Both the position numbers and the translations under genes were made by a program. Below are positions 1 to 10,296 of a stretch of 64,000 bases of DNA, piece after piece. The notes below the pieces were generated by a model, which made no database searches, was not told the DNA's origin, and saw only the letters and a list, made by a program, of their open reading frames with translations. Within the stretch, counting starts at the first letter, position 1. Every line of letters starts with the position of its first letter. Source of the DNA: Owenia fusiformis (Eukaryota > Annelida > Polychaeta > Sabellida > Oweniidae); assembly GCA_903813345.2 (NCBI GenBank), contig CAIIXF020000008.1:9637278-9701277 (forward strand), written 5' to 3'.

Positions 1-100
1 GCATCAAAATAATGATTCTGAATGCTAAACTTAAAAGTATTATTCTCATTATATGAGAAAAAAATATATAAATAAGAAAACAATACAATGCATTTAGATG

Positions 101-235
101 CGAAATGTTACTACCTGCCATTTGTTTCGTATGCCAACAACCAAACACCAACCATCGTACACTGACCGCCAAACACCATCCACAAAAAGTTGGACACTAA
201 CAATGTGTAACTACTTCTGTTAGTAACATGACAAT
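101..235. repeat. Short hairpin-ended interspersed element (diverged copy)
   Basis: This stretch resembles copies near 46.1 kb and 49.9 kb: a start like 'atgttactacctgcc', a middle with 'gaccgccaaacaccatccacaaaaagttgg', and a 3' end that folds on itself (gtaactac...gttagtaac). It is the most diverged member of the family whose 5' arm elsewhere reads TGTCACCACC. It is noncoding. Family membership is by eye; the exact ends are uncertain. Confidence 0.45.
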
Positions 236-1987
236 AAAGAGTATTTGTATTAAAATGCACTTATAATATTGCAATGTTTCAACACAGTTTAACCCTCACA
301 GGTCTAGTTAATTTTACCCAGGTATGTACAATTTTAGCCTAACATGTCTAAATATGTGCACTTTCTTTACATTTACATTATGTACAAACCGTTAAATAAT
401 TTAATGTAAAACCTTGATCATTTCAATCATTTTATAAAACAATCCATAATGGCATAGGAGTTTCTTAATGAAAGGCAGATCATGGATAACTTGTGAGAAA
501 AAACATTTGGTCTTTGAGTAAAAATCCATAAGTTGGTATGTTTACAATAGGCAGGTTGAATTTACTCTTTGACATTTTTACCTTCTGGTAGATAAACTCT
601 CTTACCTGAAATGTCAGACCGGGCATAATTTCCCTTTTATCACAAAAAAATTATAAAAAATAACAAGGAATAATTAGGAAAAACAAACAAAATGTCAATC
701 AAAAATGTTCAAATTAAAACAGTTTACAAAATTTCATATTGAAATAACATAGAAAGTATTGAATTTCATGTTGTTTTGTCAAATATTTTGGAAGGATTAT
801 AAAACTATAAATAACTCATATATGCTTTAGATTAAATGAATACATACAAGTTCAATATTATTTTTATTTTTGAAGACATCAATAATTTTATCAAAATAAT
901 AATAACAATATTATACATATATTCAATGAATGGGATGTTATATTCAATCACTTATGAATTTGAAATGCCCAGTTCTAACTTGTGGCTTTATAGTAATTCT
1001 AACATCATACCTGCTGCCAGTTGCAATCATTGAAGAATGCACATTTTATGCCAAAAAGGTTGTACATACTTTTTTTGTACATACTTAACCCCTGGTACAC
1101 CAACTGGAGCCTGGAACCATAAAAATGTACCCTGGATACTGGGATACAAAAATTTTGTTTTCAGAACCTATTTATTTTATACTTATTCCCTCTAAAACAT
1201 AAATGAAACATTAGATTTCAATCATATCTCTATAATACACAGTATATTTCACTCTTTTCCACTCTATTTCTTATTTTAAGCCCGACCCTATAATAAATTA
1301 TATTATGACTATTTGATGAAACAAGTTGTACCAGGCATGCCAAGCAACTATTCCCCTCAAAATGATTTGGAGCTCTATGTAATAAAAATTAGCAAATATT
1401 CATTATAGACCATAAACATGTCCAGTTTATAGAATAGCTTTCAACAAAAGCAAGAAATGTCAAAAATGATATACCTTATTAACTTTCATATTTCAAAGTT
1501 CTGGACTTGTCTGTCAACAGCAGTGTTGGTAAAAGGTGGGGCTATAATAACTGTACTATATAACCAAAAAGTAAAGAAAATTAGTTACTTCAAAGCTGGT
1601 TTAACTTAATAAAGCATATCTTGTTTTATGATATAATAAAGCATGGTGTTTTACTAGAGAGTATAAGCAAGAATTTTAGTTTATGATTATTTGAAAAACA
1701 AAGTCAGGTGAGATTGCTCGTGATTTTAGGACAACAGTACATCCCTACAGTAGATATAAAAAGGTATTGTCACTTTTTGATGGAAAAAGAAAAAAAATTC
1801 TAAGATTAGACTTAATCAAAAAAATTGTACTAATTAAGCACCATATTTATGTTTATACAATATATTCAGAGATCACGATAGTTGAAAAAACTTGTTAGCC
1901 ATTGTGGCTAAATCTTCCAAAAAAATTTTCGCCAACCAAAATATGAATTAGCCATTTTGAATAACTGTAAAAAAGGGAACATTAAAA
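236..1987. other. AT-rich noncoding stretch
   Basis: I see no convincing exon, RNA gene or clear repeat boundary here. Short open frames such as the one starting at 836 are low-complexity AT translations without splice context. It is probably intergenic or intronic. Confidence 0.5.
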
Positions 1988-2010
1988 ATGATGCAATGTC
2001 TGATGATGAC

Positions 2011-2035
2011 AGTTTCACTTTCAGTTTCACTTTTC
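2011..2035. promoter_or_regulatory. Two tandem ISRE/IRF-type motifs
   Basis: The sequence AGTTTCACTTTC occurs at 2011-2022 and is followed immediately by AGTTTCACTTTTC at 2023-2035. Both fit the interferon-stimulated response element pattern AGTTTCNNTTTC bound by IRF factors. They sit about 30-60 bases before a CpG-richer segment that ends in a splice donor, which is a promoter-like position. IRF binding is inferred from the motif only. Confidence 0.4.
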
Positions 2036-2059
2036 AAAATCATATTCAGAAATAAAAAA

Positions 2060-2372
2060 ACGTCAATTAAAATTGAATGTAAAGCATCTGCCGCGAATGT
2101 GATCGGCATTTTACATAGTCTGCACGGTGTAATATCACCAATTCGTTTACCTTGTGATATCGGAGTCCCAAAATACTTCCAAACTGCCGACTTTTTCGAC
2201 TTAAATGCCGGCTCGATTTTTCAATTTCTCTCCTACATCCGGCATACTGATAATGCACTCGATTTGCGAACGACGATGAAGAAATTTACGAACAAGCATT
2301 ACCATCTACCTGAAATCGCGGGTCCGTTAATAACACTTTTCAATGCAAAGAAGTGTAATCTAGGTACGAGGT
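2060..2372 (+). other. Possible first exon (CpG-richer, ends in GTAAGT donor)
   Basis: CpG dinucleotides are clearly denser here than in the flanks. An open frame runs through the segment up to ACGAG|GTAAGTG, with the donor at 2373. The frame contains an internal ATG near 2276 that would give about 32 codons before the donor. I recognise no domain in the translation. The open frame actually begins at 1988, but its first part covers the ISRE-like motifs, so a start within the segment is more likely if it is coding at all. It could be a 5' UTR exon, a noncoding RNA exon or chance. Any downstream exon would lie beyond the retrotransposon inserted at 2948. Confidence 0.3.
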
Positions 2373-2947
2373 AAGTGAAAATATTTAATTTTTCAGAACG
2401 AAATCGGAGGTGTTCCTCGCTATTTATACACGTTTTTATGCATTTTAGGGAAGGAATCTATGTACCGATATTAACCCTTTCTGTCCCATGTCCCGAACCG
2501 AAGCATCTGGACCGAAATTCGGTGATGAGAGCTTCATAAAACATGTCTTAGATAAGGCAGATGCTCATGATATGAAACTGTAGTACAACTTTACTACGAA
2601 ATTTATAAATAAAAAACATTCCCTTGGATTAGGTCAGAGAATTATCAGATAAAAATCAAGAGAAAATGTAGCAAATCTTCCCATTAATGACTTGCATGTT
2701 TCATAAATGTCAGTGCGGATTTTTATTTACGGTAAATCGGGATATCGTAAAAAATGAAGTAGGCCCCTGGATAGGCTGGAAATATCTTCAGAGTAAAGCT
2801 AATTGCGGAATATTAACATTTTTACTCTTCTCATCCCATTCTTAAAATGTAAAAGATTTAGAGCTTAGTGGTAAAGCTTGAGTTACAGACTAAATTAGGT
2901 AATTAAGATTTAACAGGAAAGATGATATAATTTATCAGACTATATGT
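2373..2947. other. Noncoding flank of the retrotransposon insertion
   Basis: No gene or repeat was recognised. The last bases before the LTR read tatgt, which resembles the tatga found just after the far LTR and may be the target-site duplication with one change. Confidence 0.4.
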
Positions 2948-3461
2948 AAATATGACCGGGCTTTCTTTATATTAAATGTACACAATAGTGTGATGTTTTA
3001 ATTTCTATCTTTTATTTATTTCACTTGTTTTCACTTCTAATCTACTGCTAAATCTAGGTATGTCTTTTTGAAGTCTAGGCCGAAAGTGACCCAAATCTCA
3101 CATGGCATATAGTATATTCTTCAAAACCAGACATCACATGATCACTTCAAATCTGTTATGTAAAAAGTTTAACAATGGGAAGACTGCTTCAAATCCTAAT
3201 TATAATCCAAGATATAGAAATGTAAATTAAATGTAAATTAAAGAAACATTTGTAAGTCTGAAGATGCTCTGAACAATTGTAATGATTGCATATTTAATGT
3301 GAGAAACTGACCAGAGATATCCCAGGTGTACTACATGACCTGTTGTTTATCTAAATGCTTTTTGTATCATGTTTCCATTAATTAATTTACAAAGTAAAAA
3401 CAAAGTAAAAGTATAAGATATTAATTATAAAATACAACATGAAAATCACTCCGTCACATTT
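2948..3461 (-). repeat. 3' LTR of the gypsy element
   Basis: This 514-bp LTR matches 10297-10810 base for base by eye at a constant offset of 7349. Taken with aaata and ttt at its edges, its ends form an imperfect inverted repeat (AAATGTGAC / GTCATATTT on the element strand). A shorter TG...CA version (2953-3458) is possible, but then the identical five outer bases and the PBS gap would be coincidences. Confidence 0.9.
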
Positions 3462-5495
3462 GCTTCTCCTCCAAAGAATGCGTCCCGCATTCTAAATGAA
3501 AATCACTCCGTTTAATCAGTCCAAGTTAAAAATATATAACCTGTAATGTTAAATTCTATCAAAGTATAAAATACGTAAAATGTTATATCAACGTCCAACG
3601 TTGATGTCATCGCCCAATGTTGATGTCATTGCCTGGAGATGAGGAGTGTCATATTGTCCTTCCTTCCTGAAGTAAAGTCACATTGTTTATAATATTAATT
3701 GTTGCACTATCAGAGTTAATATAATTCAGCATCATTTTCATTAATCAAGAAATTCATCATATTAGAAGATTAATAACTCCTCCATAAATTTTTGAGGCCA
3801 TAAGTCTACCAACTTTCAAATTGTCTGCTAGCAATTCTTATTTTAAGCAATTTAGTGTTCAGATTGGTCGCATATATATATATATTTTTTTTAAACACCT
3901 ATTTGTATACTCTACTTTACAATTTACATACTGTTTATCTAACTAAAATCATCATAAACTACCATAATAATTATTAAACTCAATAAAACAATTATAAATA
4001 GGACAATTTCTTTGTGAAAATACACAAACTGTAATTAACAACCAACAAAGGTAATTGATCACTCATTATGCACCAGCACAGAATTTCACGTGATGATTCT
4101 GTTGCCAGTAAAAACTTCAACTTGGCACAATCCAATCCTGTATTTTCTTGAGTTAAAAATTACAATCATATGTAAAGGAGAGAAAAAAATCTTTTATGGC
4201 CTATTATAACCATATCTAGTTAAAAGTAACTTGCACTAAATCCTACCTTTCTACTAAGTTTTGTTTATAAACACTGTTAATGATGCACATCATAATTGTT
4301 TGTGCAAACTTTATCTGTACCATAATGCTTTGGTATATGACCTTTGTCTGGCACATTTAAATAATAATGAGAAACTCACATTGATGAAGTATAAGAGAAG
4401 TAAGGCAAATAATCCCTTGCAATTGAACTTCTTAAACAATGTAAACTGACTGTAGCAGTCCATGAATTCAATTTAAGTTGTACATAGATATTTAATTTAG
4501 GATTAATTAATTATATATTTTGAACAATTAAGATTATTATAAGTTGTCATTCTCAAATTAACTGGTCCCAATTAGTGTCTAGCTCCCAGGAAGTAGTTTG
4601 CACCCAGTAACTATATTTACCAGAAGGCACTATACTAAATATTAGTAAATAATCCTAACACTTTATTAGTTTACAGGTTAAGACATCTAAAAATATTAGC
4701 AGGGTTGGCCATGCAATGTTGACACTTTTATTTTGGCCCACTATATCTTATCCTTTTTCCTTAGGATTTCACTTGAACTACATTTCTTTCACTTTCACTT
4801 GGACTACATTTGTTTTACTTTCACTTGAACTACATATGTTATTCTAACTAACACTTCTACACACTATACAGTATGTACTACGTGCTTATGTCAGAACTTG
4901 GACTTACCTTACTGTATAAATGACAGCAAGGTGGGGTTGCCGCATTCGTGAGCCACTACCTGCCCCTTTAATTAGACGTTAAGACACTGGCTACACAATT
5001 ACATACACAGATAACAACGTCTTATTACTGCATTTGTAATGTGGGGTTTTAGCCATAAGATAACTCAGACTAGGTCGCACGTTGTCCTAGGTTAACCTTT
5101 TCTTTAAGGTTTGATCTTCCTGGGATCCGCAGATCTACTTGTACATTAAATAGACCTGTGTTTTAATCCTCTTGGTTGGAACCAGATATTCTCTTTATTT
5201 TTCACTTGCTTTATTATCATTTCACTTGCTTTATTACATTTCACTTACTTTATTATTTCTCACTTAATACTCTTTTATCTTTACATTTACACTTGATACC
5301 CTTACCTTAATTTAATAGCATCATCTCTTATACCTCACCTGTGCTGTATACTTGTACCGTAGAATATATCAAACAATAAATCGTATAGTTTCTTTACAAT
5401 ACCATATCATACATCATATAATGCCTACATGTACTTACTCAATCAACTAACTAATATGGGACTCAAATGCATGCATGATGTATCAATTTGTTTTC
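3462..5495 (-). other. Noncoding 3' region of the gypsy element
   Basis: About 2 kb without a substantial ORF lies between pol and the 3' LTR; no envelope gene is visible. It holds a perfect 8-bp hairpin (AGAATGCG..CGCATTCT, 3475-3493), a second copy of 'gaaaatcactccgt' (3441 and 3499), repeats of TTTCACTTGAACTACAT type near 4770-4840, and TTTCACTTGCTTTATTA-type repeats at 5200-5265. Confidence 0.6.
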
Positions 5496-8400
5496 TTATC
5501 TAGTTTTCCTTTTCCTTACTTTACCAGTGTTTGTTTTGGTGATATGGTATTCCCTTATTAAATTTCTTGGAATATTTTCTTCATACTCCCATGTACTCTT
5601 TTTCTCATTACGCCACTTCACCTTATAACACTTTTTTCCATTGTGTTTACCACATGCCAAGAGTCGCTCAACTTCTTGTACCTGAGGTGGCTGCTGATCA
5701 CTTTCACTACTACTATCACTAATACTACTACTACCTTGATCAATATGATTGTCATCCTGTAATACCTGTCCCTGTTGAACTCTTGGTATATTTGTTGGTC
5801 TTGTCTCTGGATCTACATAAGGCTTCAATCTATTTGCATGTACCAAAGACCTCAATAAACGATCATCACTACACCTTATTAGTTTGTATGTCATGTTAGC
5901 ATTAGCCCTTACAATGTAATATGGACCATGATATTTTCTACAATGTTTAGGTGTTAGACCTGTTGGAGTTTTAGGCACATGTAACCATACTCTATCACCT
6001 ACCTTGAACTGTGGTAGTTTCGCCTTTTTATCATGTTGGGTTTTAGTCTTTATCTTTGCAGCTTCTTGATTCTCTTTAGCTATATCCCTTGCTACCTCTA
6101 AGTTAGTCTGTATATCTTGTAGTCTGTCTGTGACTGTACTTTGTCCCATACTTACTGGTACCATAGTATCTAGTGGCATAAGGGGTTCCTTACCATACAG
6201 CAAATAGTAAGGGGAATACCCAGTTGACTCAGTTGCTGGTGAAAACCTATAAGAGGCTAAAATACCTGGTAGAAGTTGTGGCCAATTAGATTGTTGTTTA
6301 TCAACAAAACACCTAAATGCTTGATTGATTGTACTGTTCATCCTTTCGCAGCTTGAATTGGTCTCAGGGTGATAACTTGAGGTTGCCCTGTGTTCAATAC
6401 CAAACATTCTACACAATTCTTGAATAACTTTTGACATGAAATTCTGGCCTCTATCTGTAATTAAAGTCTTCATGGAACCATATCTACATATGAATTCTGT
6501 AAACAATACCCTGGCTACCTCTGTTGCCTCTATAGATTTCAAGGCTACCGCTTCTGGCCACTTCGAAAATGAGTCTACAATCAAAAGAATGTACTGAAAT
6601 CCATTTACCTTGTGTATAGGTCCTAGTATATCCATGTGGACACGACTGAATAGACTTCCTGTTGGTAATGGTTGTAAGGGTGCTCTCTGGCCATGATACC
6701 TTTTTGATTGTTGACAAATTTCACACGATTTTACATATTTCTCTATGTCAGAATACATTTTTGGCCAGTAATATTTGTACCTGATTGTGTTGTATGTCCT
6801 ATCTTGACCTTGATGCCCTCCCATTAAGGAGTCATGATAACACTGTAGAACATCCTCTCTCAATTGTTGTGGTATTGCTAATTGTATTACAACTCTGTCT
6901 GATTTATGACCTTTTCCCCTTGGATAATACATATGATATAGAATACCATCTTTGATAAGAAAATCCTGACTTTCAAGTATTACCTTTCTTGCTAAGTTCT
7001 CTTTGTCTGGTAACTCATCTTGCTCTAAATACTTTATGTACATTTGCAGTTGGGGATCTTGTCTTTGTTTATTTTGAAACACCTCATTTGATGATTGAGT
7101 AATTTCACATATTGAACTTAGGGCACTTAGGTCACTACACATACCTGTTTGTTGTTTTGATTCACTTATTGGACACTTAACATTTTGACCTTCTGACCCT
7201 ATATTACCTGTTTGCATTGTAGTAGGGCTTGGAATACTATAAGCTACCCATTCATCAGTGCAGTTGTCTTGTGTAATACCTGAGTCCTCTGTTTGTATTG
7301 TTGTGGTTTGTTGACACATTTGTTTACATTCATTTACTTCATATGGTCTCCGGCTTAATGCATCTGCATTTGAGTTTGATTTGCCACACCTGAACTCAAT
7401 GGTGAAATCATATGCTTGAAGTTTGATTGACCACCTACCTAGCCTACCTGTATGATCTTTAATTGATTGCAGGTACTTTAATGAGATGTGATCAGTGTAA
7501 ACTATAAAATGTGCATTTGCTATGTATATGTGGTATTCATTGATTGCTTCAATTAAAGCAAGGCATTCTCTCTCAGTAATGGACCACTTTCTCTCTCCTG
7601 TTGAGAGTGACCTACCTCCATAGCTAACTGCTCTCTCTCTCCCTTGTTCGTCTATTTGACCTAATATGTAACCAATAGCTGTACCTGAAGCGTCACATGA
7701 TATAATGAACGGCTTTTGTAAGTCAGGATATACTAACACTGGTTCTGTAGTCAACATAATTTTTGATTCTTGAAATGCATTTTCACATTGTTCATCCCAA
7801 ACAAACTCGACATTTTTTCGCATAAGATTGTTTAGTGGGGCTACTATGTTACTAAAACCCTTAACAAATCTGCGGTAAAAGTTACAAAGTCCCAAATATG
7901 CCCTTACCTCTGTGACATTTGTAGGTTGTGGGTATGATAGAATTGTCTTGATCTTTTCATTGTCTACTGTTATACCTTCTTTGGTGAAGACAAAACCTAA
8001 ATAAACAACCTTTTCCAGTGCTAGTTTACATTTTGAGGGTTTAAGCTTCAAATTTGCTTTTCTAAGTCTTGTGAATACCTGGTCTAAATGGTTTAAGTGC
8101 TCTTTCATGTCTTTACTAAAAACAATTATGTCATCACAGTAAACCAACACAAAGTCCCATGTAAGACCTTTCAAAACATCATTCATGACCCTCTGAAATG
8201 ACATTGGTGCATTTTTGAGGCCAAAAGGCATTCTGTTGAACTGAAATTTGCCCTTGTGGGTTACAAATGCTGTTTTATGCTTTGAGGTTTCACTAAGAGG
8301 TAATTGCCAAAACCCACTATGCATGTCCAAAACTGAAAATATTGTTGCTTTTGAATGCGCTATGCAATCTATAATGTCATTTAATTGTGGAAGAGGGTAA

Positions 8401-9344
8401 TGAATTGCTTCTGTGTTTTTATTGAGCCTTCTGTAGTCTATTGCTAACCTGTACTCATTTGACTTCTTTTTCACTAACACAACAGGGCTAGCATATTCTG
8501 ACACAGAATGTTCAATTATGCCATATTCTAACATTTGATCACATTGTTTGTCAATTTCATTTTTCTGTTCTTGGGAATACCTATAGAATCTTTGCTGGAC
8601 TGGCTTATCTGACTTTGTTCTTATAACATGCTCATATGTACTATTTGCACAGCCTAGCTCATTCATGTTTTGAGAAAAGACATCTTTATTTTTATCAATG
8701 AAAGTTATCAATTCTGCCTTTTCCCCATCTGGTAATTTACATTTCTCTAGATTGATACCTGATGTTTTTACTTCACTACCAGTAGCTACATTATTTACAC
8801 ATGCTGTTAGTCTTGGTTCATTAGTAGTATATGTACTATGTTTAATAGGATCTCCCCTTTGTAAAATGACAACTTTTTGTGTGAAGTCTATGAGTGCTTG
8901 ACTTTGTGAGAAGAAGTCCTCACCTAAAATTACATCATGATTTGCACTTTTGAGGATATGCATTGGTTGAACGTACTCAAATTCTTCAAATTTTAGAGGA
9001 ACATTTGCCACACCCAGTACTTCTAGCTTGTGCGCTTCTCCCCCAGCCCCATATAACTCAATATTAGTTGGACTGATAGGACATTTCTTGTGCAAGTTCA
9101 ATTTTTCATAGAGTGCTAATCTCATACAGGATTGTTCTGCACCAGTATCTACCAAGGCTTTGATATTATTGTCAACTATGTTTGTATGAATAATTATGTT
9201 TGAAACTGATCTTTGCAAATTAACCTTGACTGATTGAACTGCAGGGATGGCCACCTTGCCACTATCACTTTTCACTTGTTTAAACTTTTGATTGTCAACT
9301 TTAGTTTCAAGGTGCCCATCCCTATGAGGAACAGGCGCGAGTCC
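5496..9344 (-). CDS. pol: Pol polyprotein: protease, RT, RNase H, integrase, chromodomain
   Basis: The frame is open from just after the gag UGA down to 5496; no ATG is available before the protease. Numbering from the GTG at 9275 (1,259 residues): aspartic protease LVDTGAE at 41-47; reverse transcriptase about 215-480 with YCDD at 379-382; RNase H with CDAS near 526-529 and YTDH near 593; integrase zinc finger H814, H821, C851, C854; integrase catalytic D882, D941 and E977; a GPYY module near 1117; and a C-terminal chromodomain about 1200-1245 (YKVKW, STWE, N of ENIP). All catalytic residues are present, so the copy may be competent. The chromodomain is expected to guide integration to modified chromatin. 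Synthesis as a Gag-Pol fusion through the UGA is inferred from the shared frame. Confidence 0.93.
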   Translation of the reverse strand, partial: GLAPVPHRDGHLETKVDNQKFKQVKSDSGKVAIPAVQSVKVNLQRSVSNIIIHTNIVDNNIKALVDTGAEQSCMRLALYEKLNLHKKCPISPTNIELYGAGGEAHKLEVLGVANVPLKFEEFEYVQPMHILKSANHDVILGEDFFSQSQALIDFTQKVVILQRGDPIKHSTYTTNEPRLTACVNNVATGSEVKTSGINLEKCKLPDGEKAELITFIDKNKDVFSQNMNELGCANSTYEHVIRTKSDKPVQQRFYRYSQEQKNEIDKQCDQMLEYGIIEHSVSEYASPVVLVKKKSNEYRLAIDYRRLNKNTEAIHYPLPQLNDIIDCIAHSKATIFSVLDMHSGFWQLPLSETSKHKTAFVTHKGKFQFNRMPFGLKNAPMSFQRVMNDVLKGLTWDFVLVYCDDIIVFSKDMKEHLNHLDQVFTRLRKANLKLKPSKCKLALEKVVYLGFVFTKEGITVDNEKIKTILSYPQPTNVTEVRAYLGLCNFYRRFVKGFSNIVAPLNNLMRKNVEFVWDEQCENAFQESKIMLTTEPVLVYPDLQKPFIISCDASGTAIGYILGQIDEQGRERAVSYGGRSLSTGERKWSITERECLALIEAINEYHIYIANAHFIVYTDHISLKYLQSIKDHTGRLGRWSIKLQAYDFTIEFRCGKSNSNADALSRRPYEVNECKQMCQQTTTIQTEDSGITQDNCTDEWVAYSIPSPTTMQTGNIGSEGQNVKCPISESKQQTGMCSDLSALSSICEITQSSNEVFQNKQRQDPQLQMYIKYLEQDELPDKENLARKVILESQDFLIKDGILYHMYYPRGKGHKSDRVVIQLAIPQQLREDVLQCYHDSLMGGHQGQDRTYNTIRYKYYWPKMYSDIEKYVKSCEICQQSKRYHGQRAPLQPLPTGSLFSRVHMDILGPIHKVNGFQYILLIVDSFSKWPEAVALKSIEATEVARVLFTEFICRYGSMKTLITDRGQNFMSKVIQELCRMFGIEHRATSSYHPETNSSCERMNSTINQAFRCFVDKQQSNWPQLLPGILASYRFSPATESTGYSPYYLLYGKEPLMPLDTMVPVSMGQSTVTDRLQDIQTNLEVARDIAKENQEAAKIKTKTQHDKKAKLPQFKVGDRVWLHVPKTPTGLTPKHCRKYHGPYYIVRANANMTYKLIRCSDDRLLRSLVHANRLKPYVDPETRPTNIPRVQQGQVLQDDNHIDQGSSSISDSSSESDQQPPQVQEVERLLACGKHNGKKCYKVKWRNEKKSTWEYEENIPRNLIREYHITKTNTGKVRKRKTR

Positions 9345-9347
9345 TCA
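9314..9347 (-). promoter_or_regulatory. UGA stop plus downstream stem-loop at gag/pol junction
   Basis: On the element strand the gag UGA (9345-9347) is followed by an 8-nt spacer (GGACTCGC), then GCCTGTTCC, a 5-nt loop TCATA, and GGGATGGGC. The arms pair over 9 positions if G-U pairs are allowed. A structure 8 nt downstream of a stop is the geometry known from gammaretroviral gag-pol readthrough. The frame continues open on both sides. Function as a readthrough signal is inferred. Confidence 0.55.
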
Positions 9348-10268
9348 TTTAGCAACGTTTCGACACATATACGAATAATGCCCCCCGCGACCACACTGAA
9401 AGCACTGCTTAAACCTAGCATAACAATTTAATGAAAGGTGGTTTGACTTACCACACCTCTCACACTGGTTTCTGCTTGATGAATTTTGCTGCATAAATTG
9501 TTGGTCATGTTGGGGATACCGTTTCTGTTGTTGCGTAAACTGTTGATTCCCAGGAAATTGGTTCTGTTGTTGAAACGGATTTTGCGGTTGATACTGCTTT
9601 TGCGGTTGGTACTGATTCTGCGGTTGATACTGGTTCTGCTGTCTTTGGGCACTTTGTTGCACTGGAAACTGGTTATTGTTGGCATAGCGTTGACCCATGG
9701 CATCGACTGTGACTGCAGCAACGGATAGCTTATCGACCTTATCCGTGAGAATTTTAATCGAGGCTGCTAACATCTCTGGCGCTGAATCTTGGGGCATGTT
9801 GCTATGAATCCTTGCGAACTTAACAGCTTGTTCTAAATTTTCAGGTTCTTTGAGCCTTACAAAGTTCTTTGTAGATGTATTCAATCCTTGGACAAAGAGT
9901 TCTTTAACATCCTCAGCATCCTTTTTTAGTCTACTGGTATAATACATGAGCTTGCTGTGAAATTCATCCACAGACATATCATTTTGTTTGAGAGTATCCA
10001 ATTTATCCAACAACTCCCATCTTTCCGATTGTTTGGGTGGGAACCTTTCTTTAAGTGCTTCCGTCAATTCCTCCCAGTCGTTCTTTGTATTTTCCTCTAA
10101 TTGTTCAAAGTATTTTGCTGCTTCTCCTTTGACTAAAAGTGGGATTAAACTACATTTTCTTTGTTGGTTCCAGTTCTTTAAATTTGCGAATGTGTCAATA
10201 GTGTTTAACCAAATAATAACGTTTTCTTCTGATTTTCCATGGAATTTGTCCAATATTGATAAATCCAT
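9345..10268 (-). CDS. gag: Gag of the gypsy retrotransposon
   Basis: The product is 307 residues and forms the nucleocapsid-like particle of the retrotransposon. The N-terminal two thirds look like a retrotransposon Gag domain (FHGKSEENVIIWL near residue 9, followed by the usual helical Trp/Leu pattern). A Gln/Asn-rich repetitive linker (QYQPQNQYQPQ type, about 200-260) follows, then two CCHC zinc knuckles near residues 268-281 and 287-300 (CX2CX4HX4C, both complete) that bind RNA. The ATG at 10266-10268 is the first after the PBS. The ORF ends in UGA, and pol lies in the same frame right after it, so pol is probably made by stop-codon readthrough. Antisense frames here are shadows. Confidence 0.92.
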   Translation of the reverse strand: MDLSILDKFHGKSEENVIIWLNTIDTFANLKNWNQQRKCSLIPLLVKGEAAKYFEQLEENTKNDWEELTEALKERFPPKQSERWELLDKLDTLKQNDMSVDEFHSKLMYYTSRLKKDAEDVKELFVQGLNTSTKNFVRLKEPENLEQAVKFARIHSNMPQDSAPEMLAASIKILTDKVDKLSVAAVTVDAMGQRYANNNQFPVQQSAQRQQNQYQPQNQYQPQKQYQPQNPFQQQNQFPGNQQFTQQQKRYPQHDQQFMQQNSSSRNQCERCGKSNHLSLNCYARFKQCFQCGRGGHYSYMCRNVAK

Positions 10269-10278
10269 TGTTGTTAAA

Positions 10279-10296
10279 CCTCAGGCAGCTCCACCA
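10279..10296 (-). other. Primer-binding site (PBS)
   Basis: On the element strand the first 18 bases after the 5' LTR read TGGTGGAGCTGCCTGAGG. The TGG start complements the universal tRNA CCA end, as expected for tRNA-primed reverse transcription. It abuts the LTR with no gap. I do not assign the specific tRNA. Confidence 0.75.

Noticed and set aside
2067-2258. Minus-strand ORF opposite the candidate first exon
   Set aside because: No motif, and the donor signal and open frame favour the plus strand.
2953-3458. TG...CA boundaries for the LTR
   Set aside because: They would leave five identical bases outside both LTR copies at one end and a gap before the PBS. The extended 514-bp LTR explains both.
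3462-5495. Possible env gene of the gypsy element
   Set aside because: The longest frame there is about 60 codons (4261-4449) with no signal peptide or membrane anchor.
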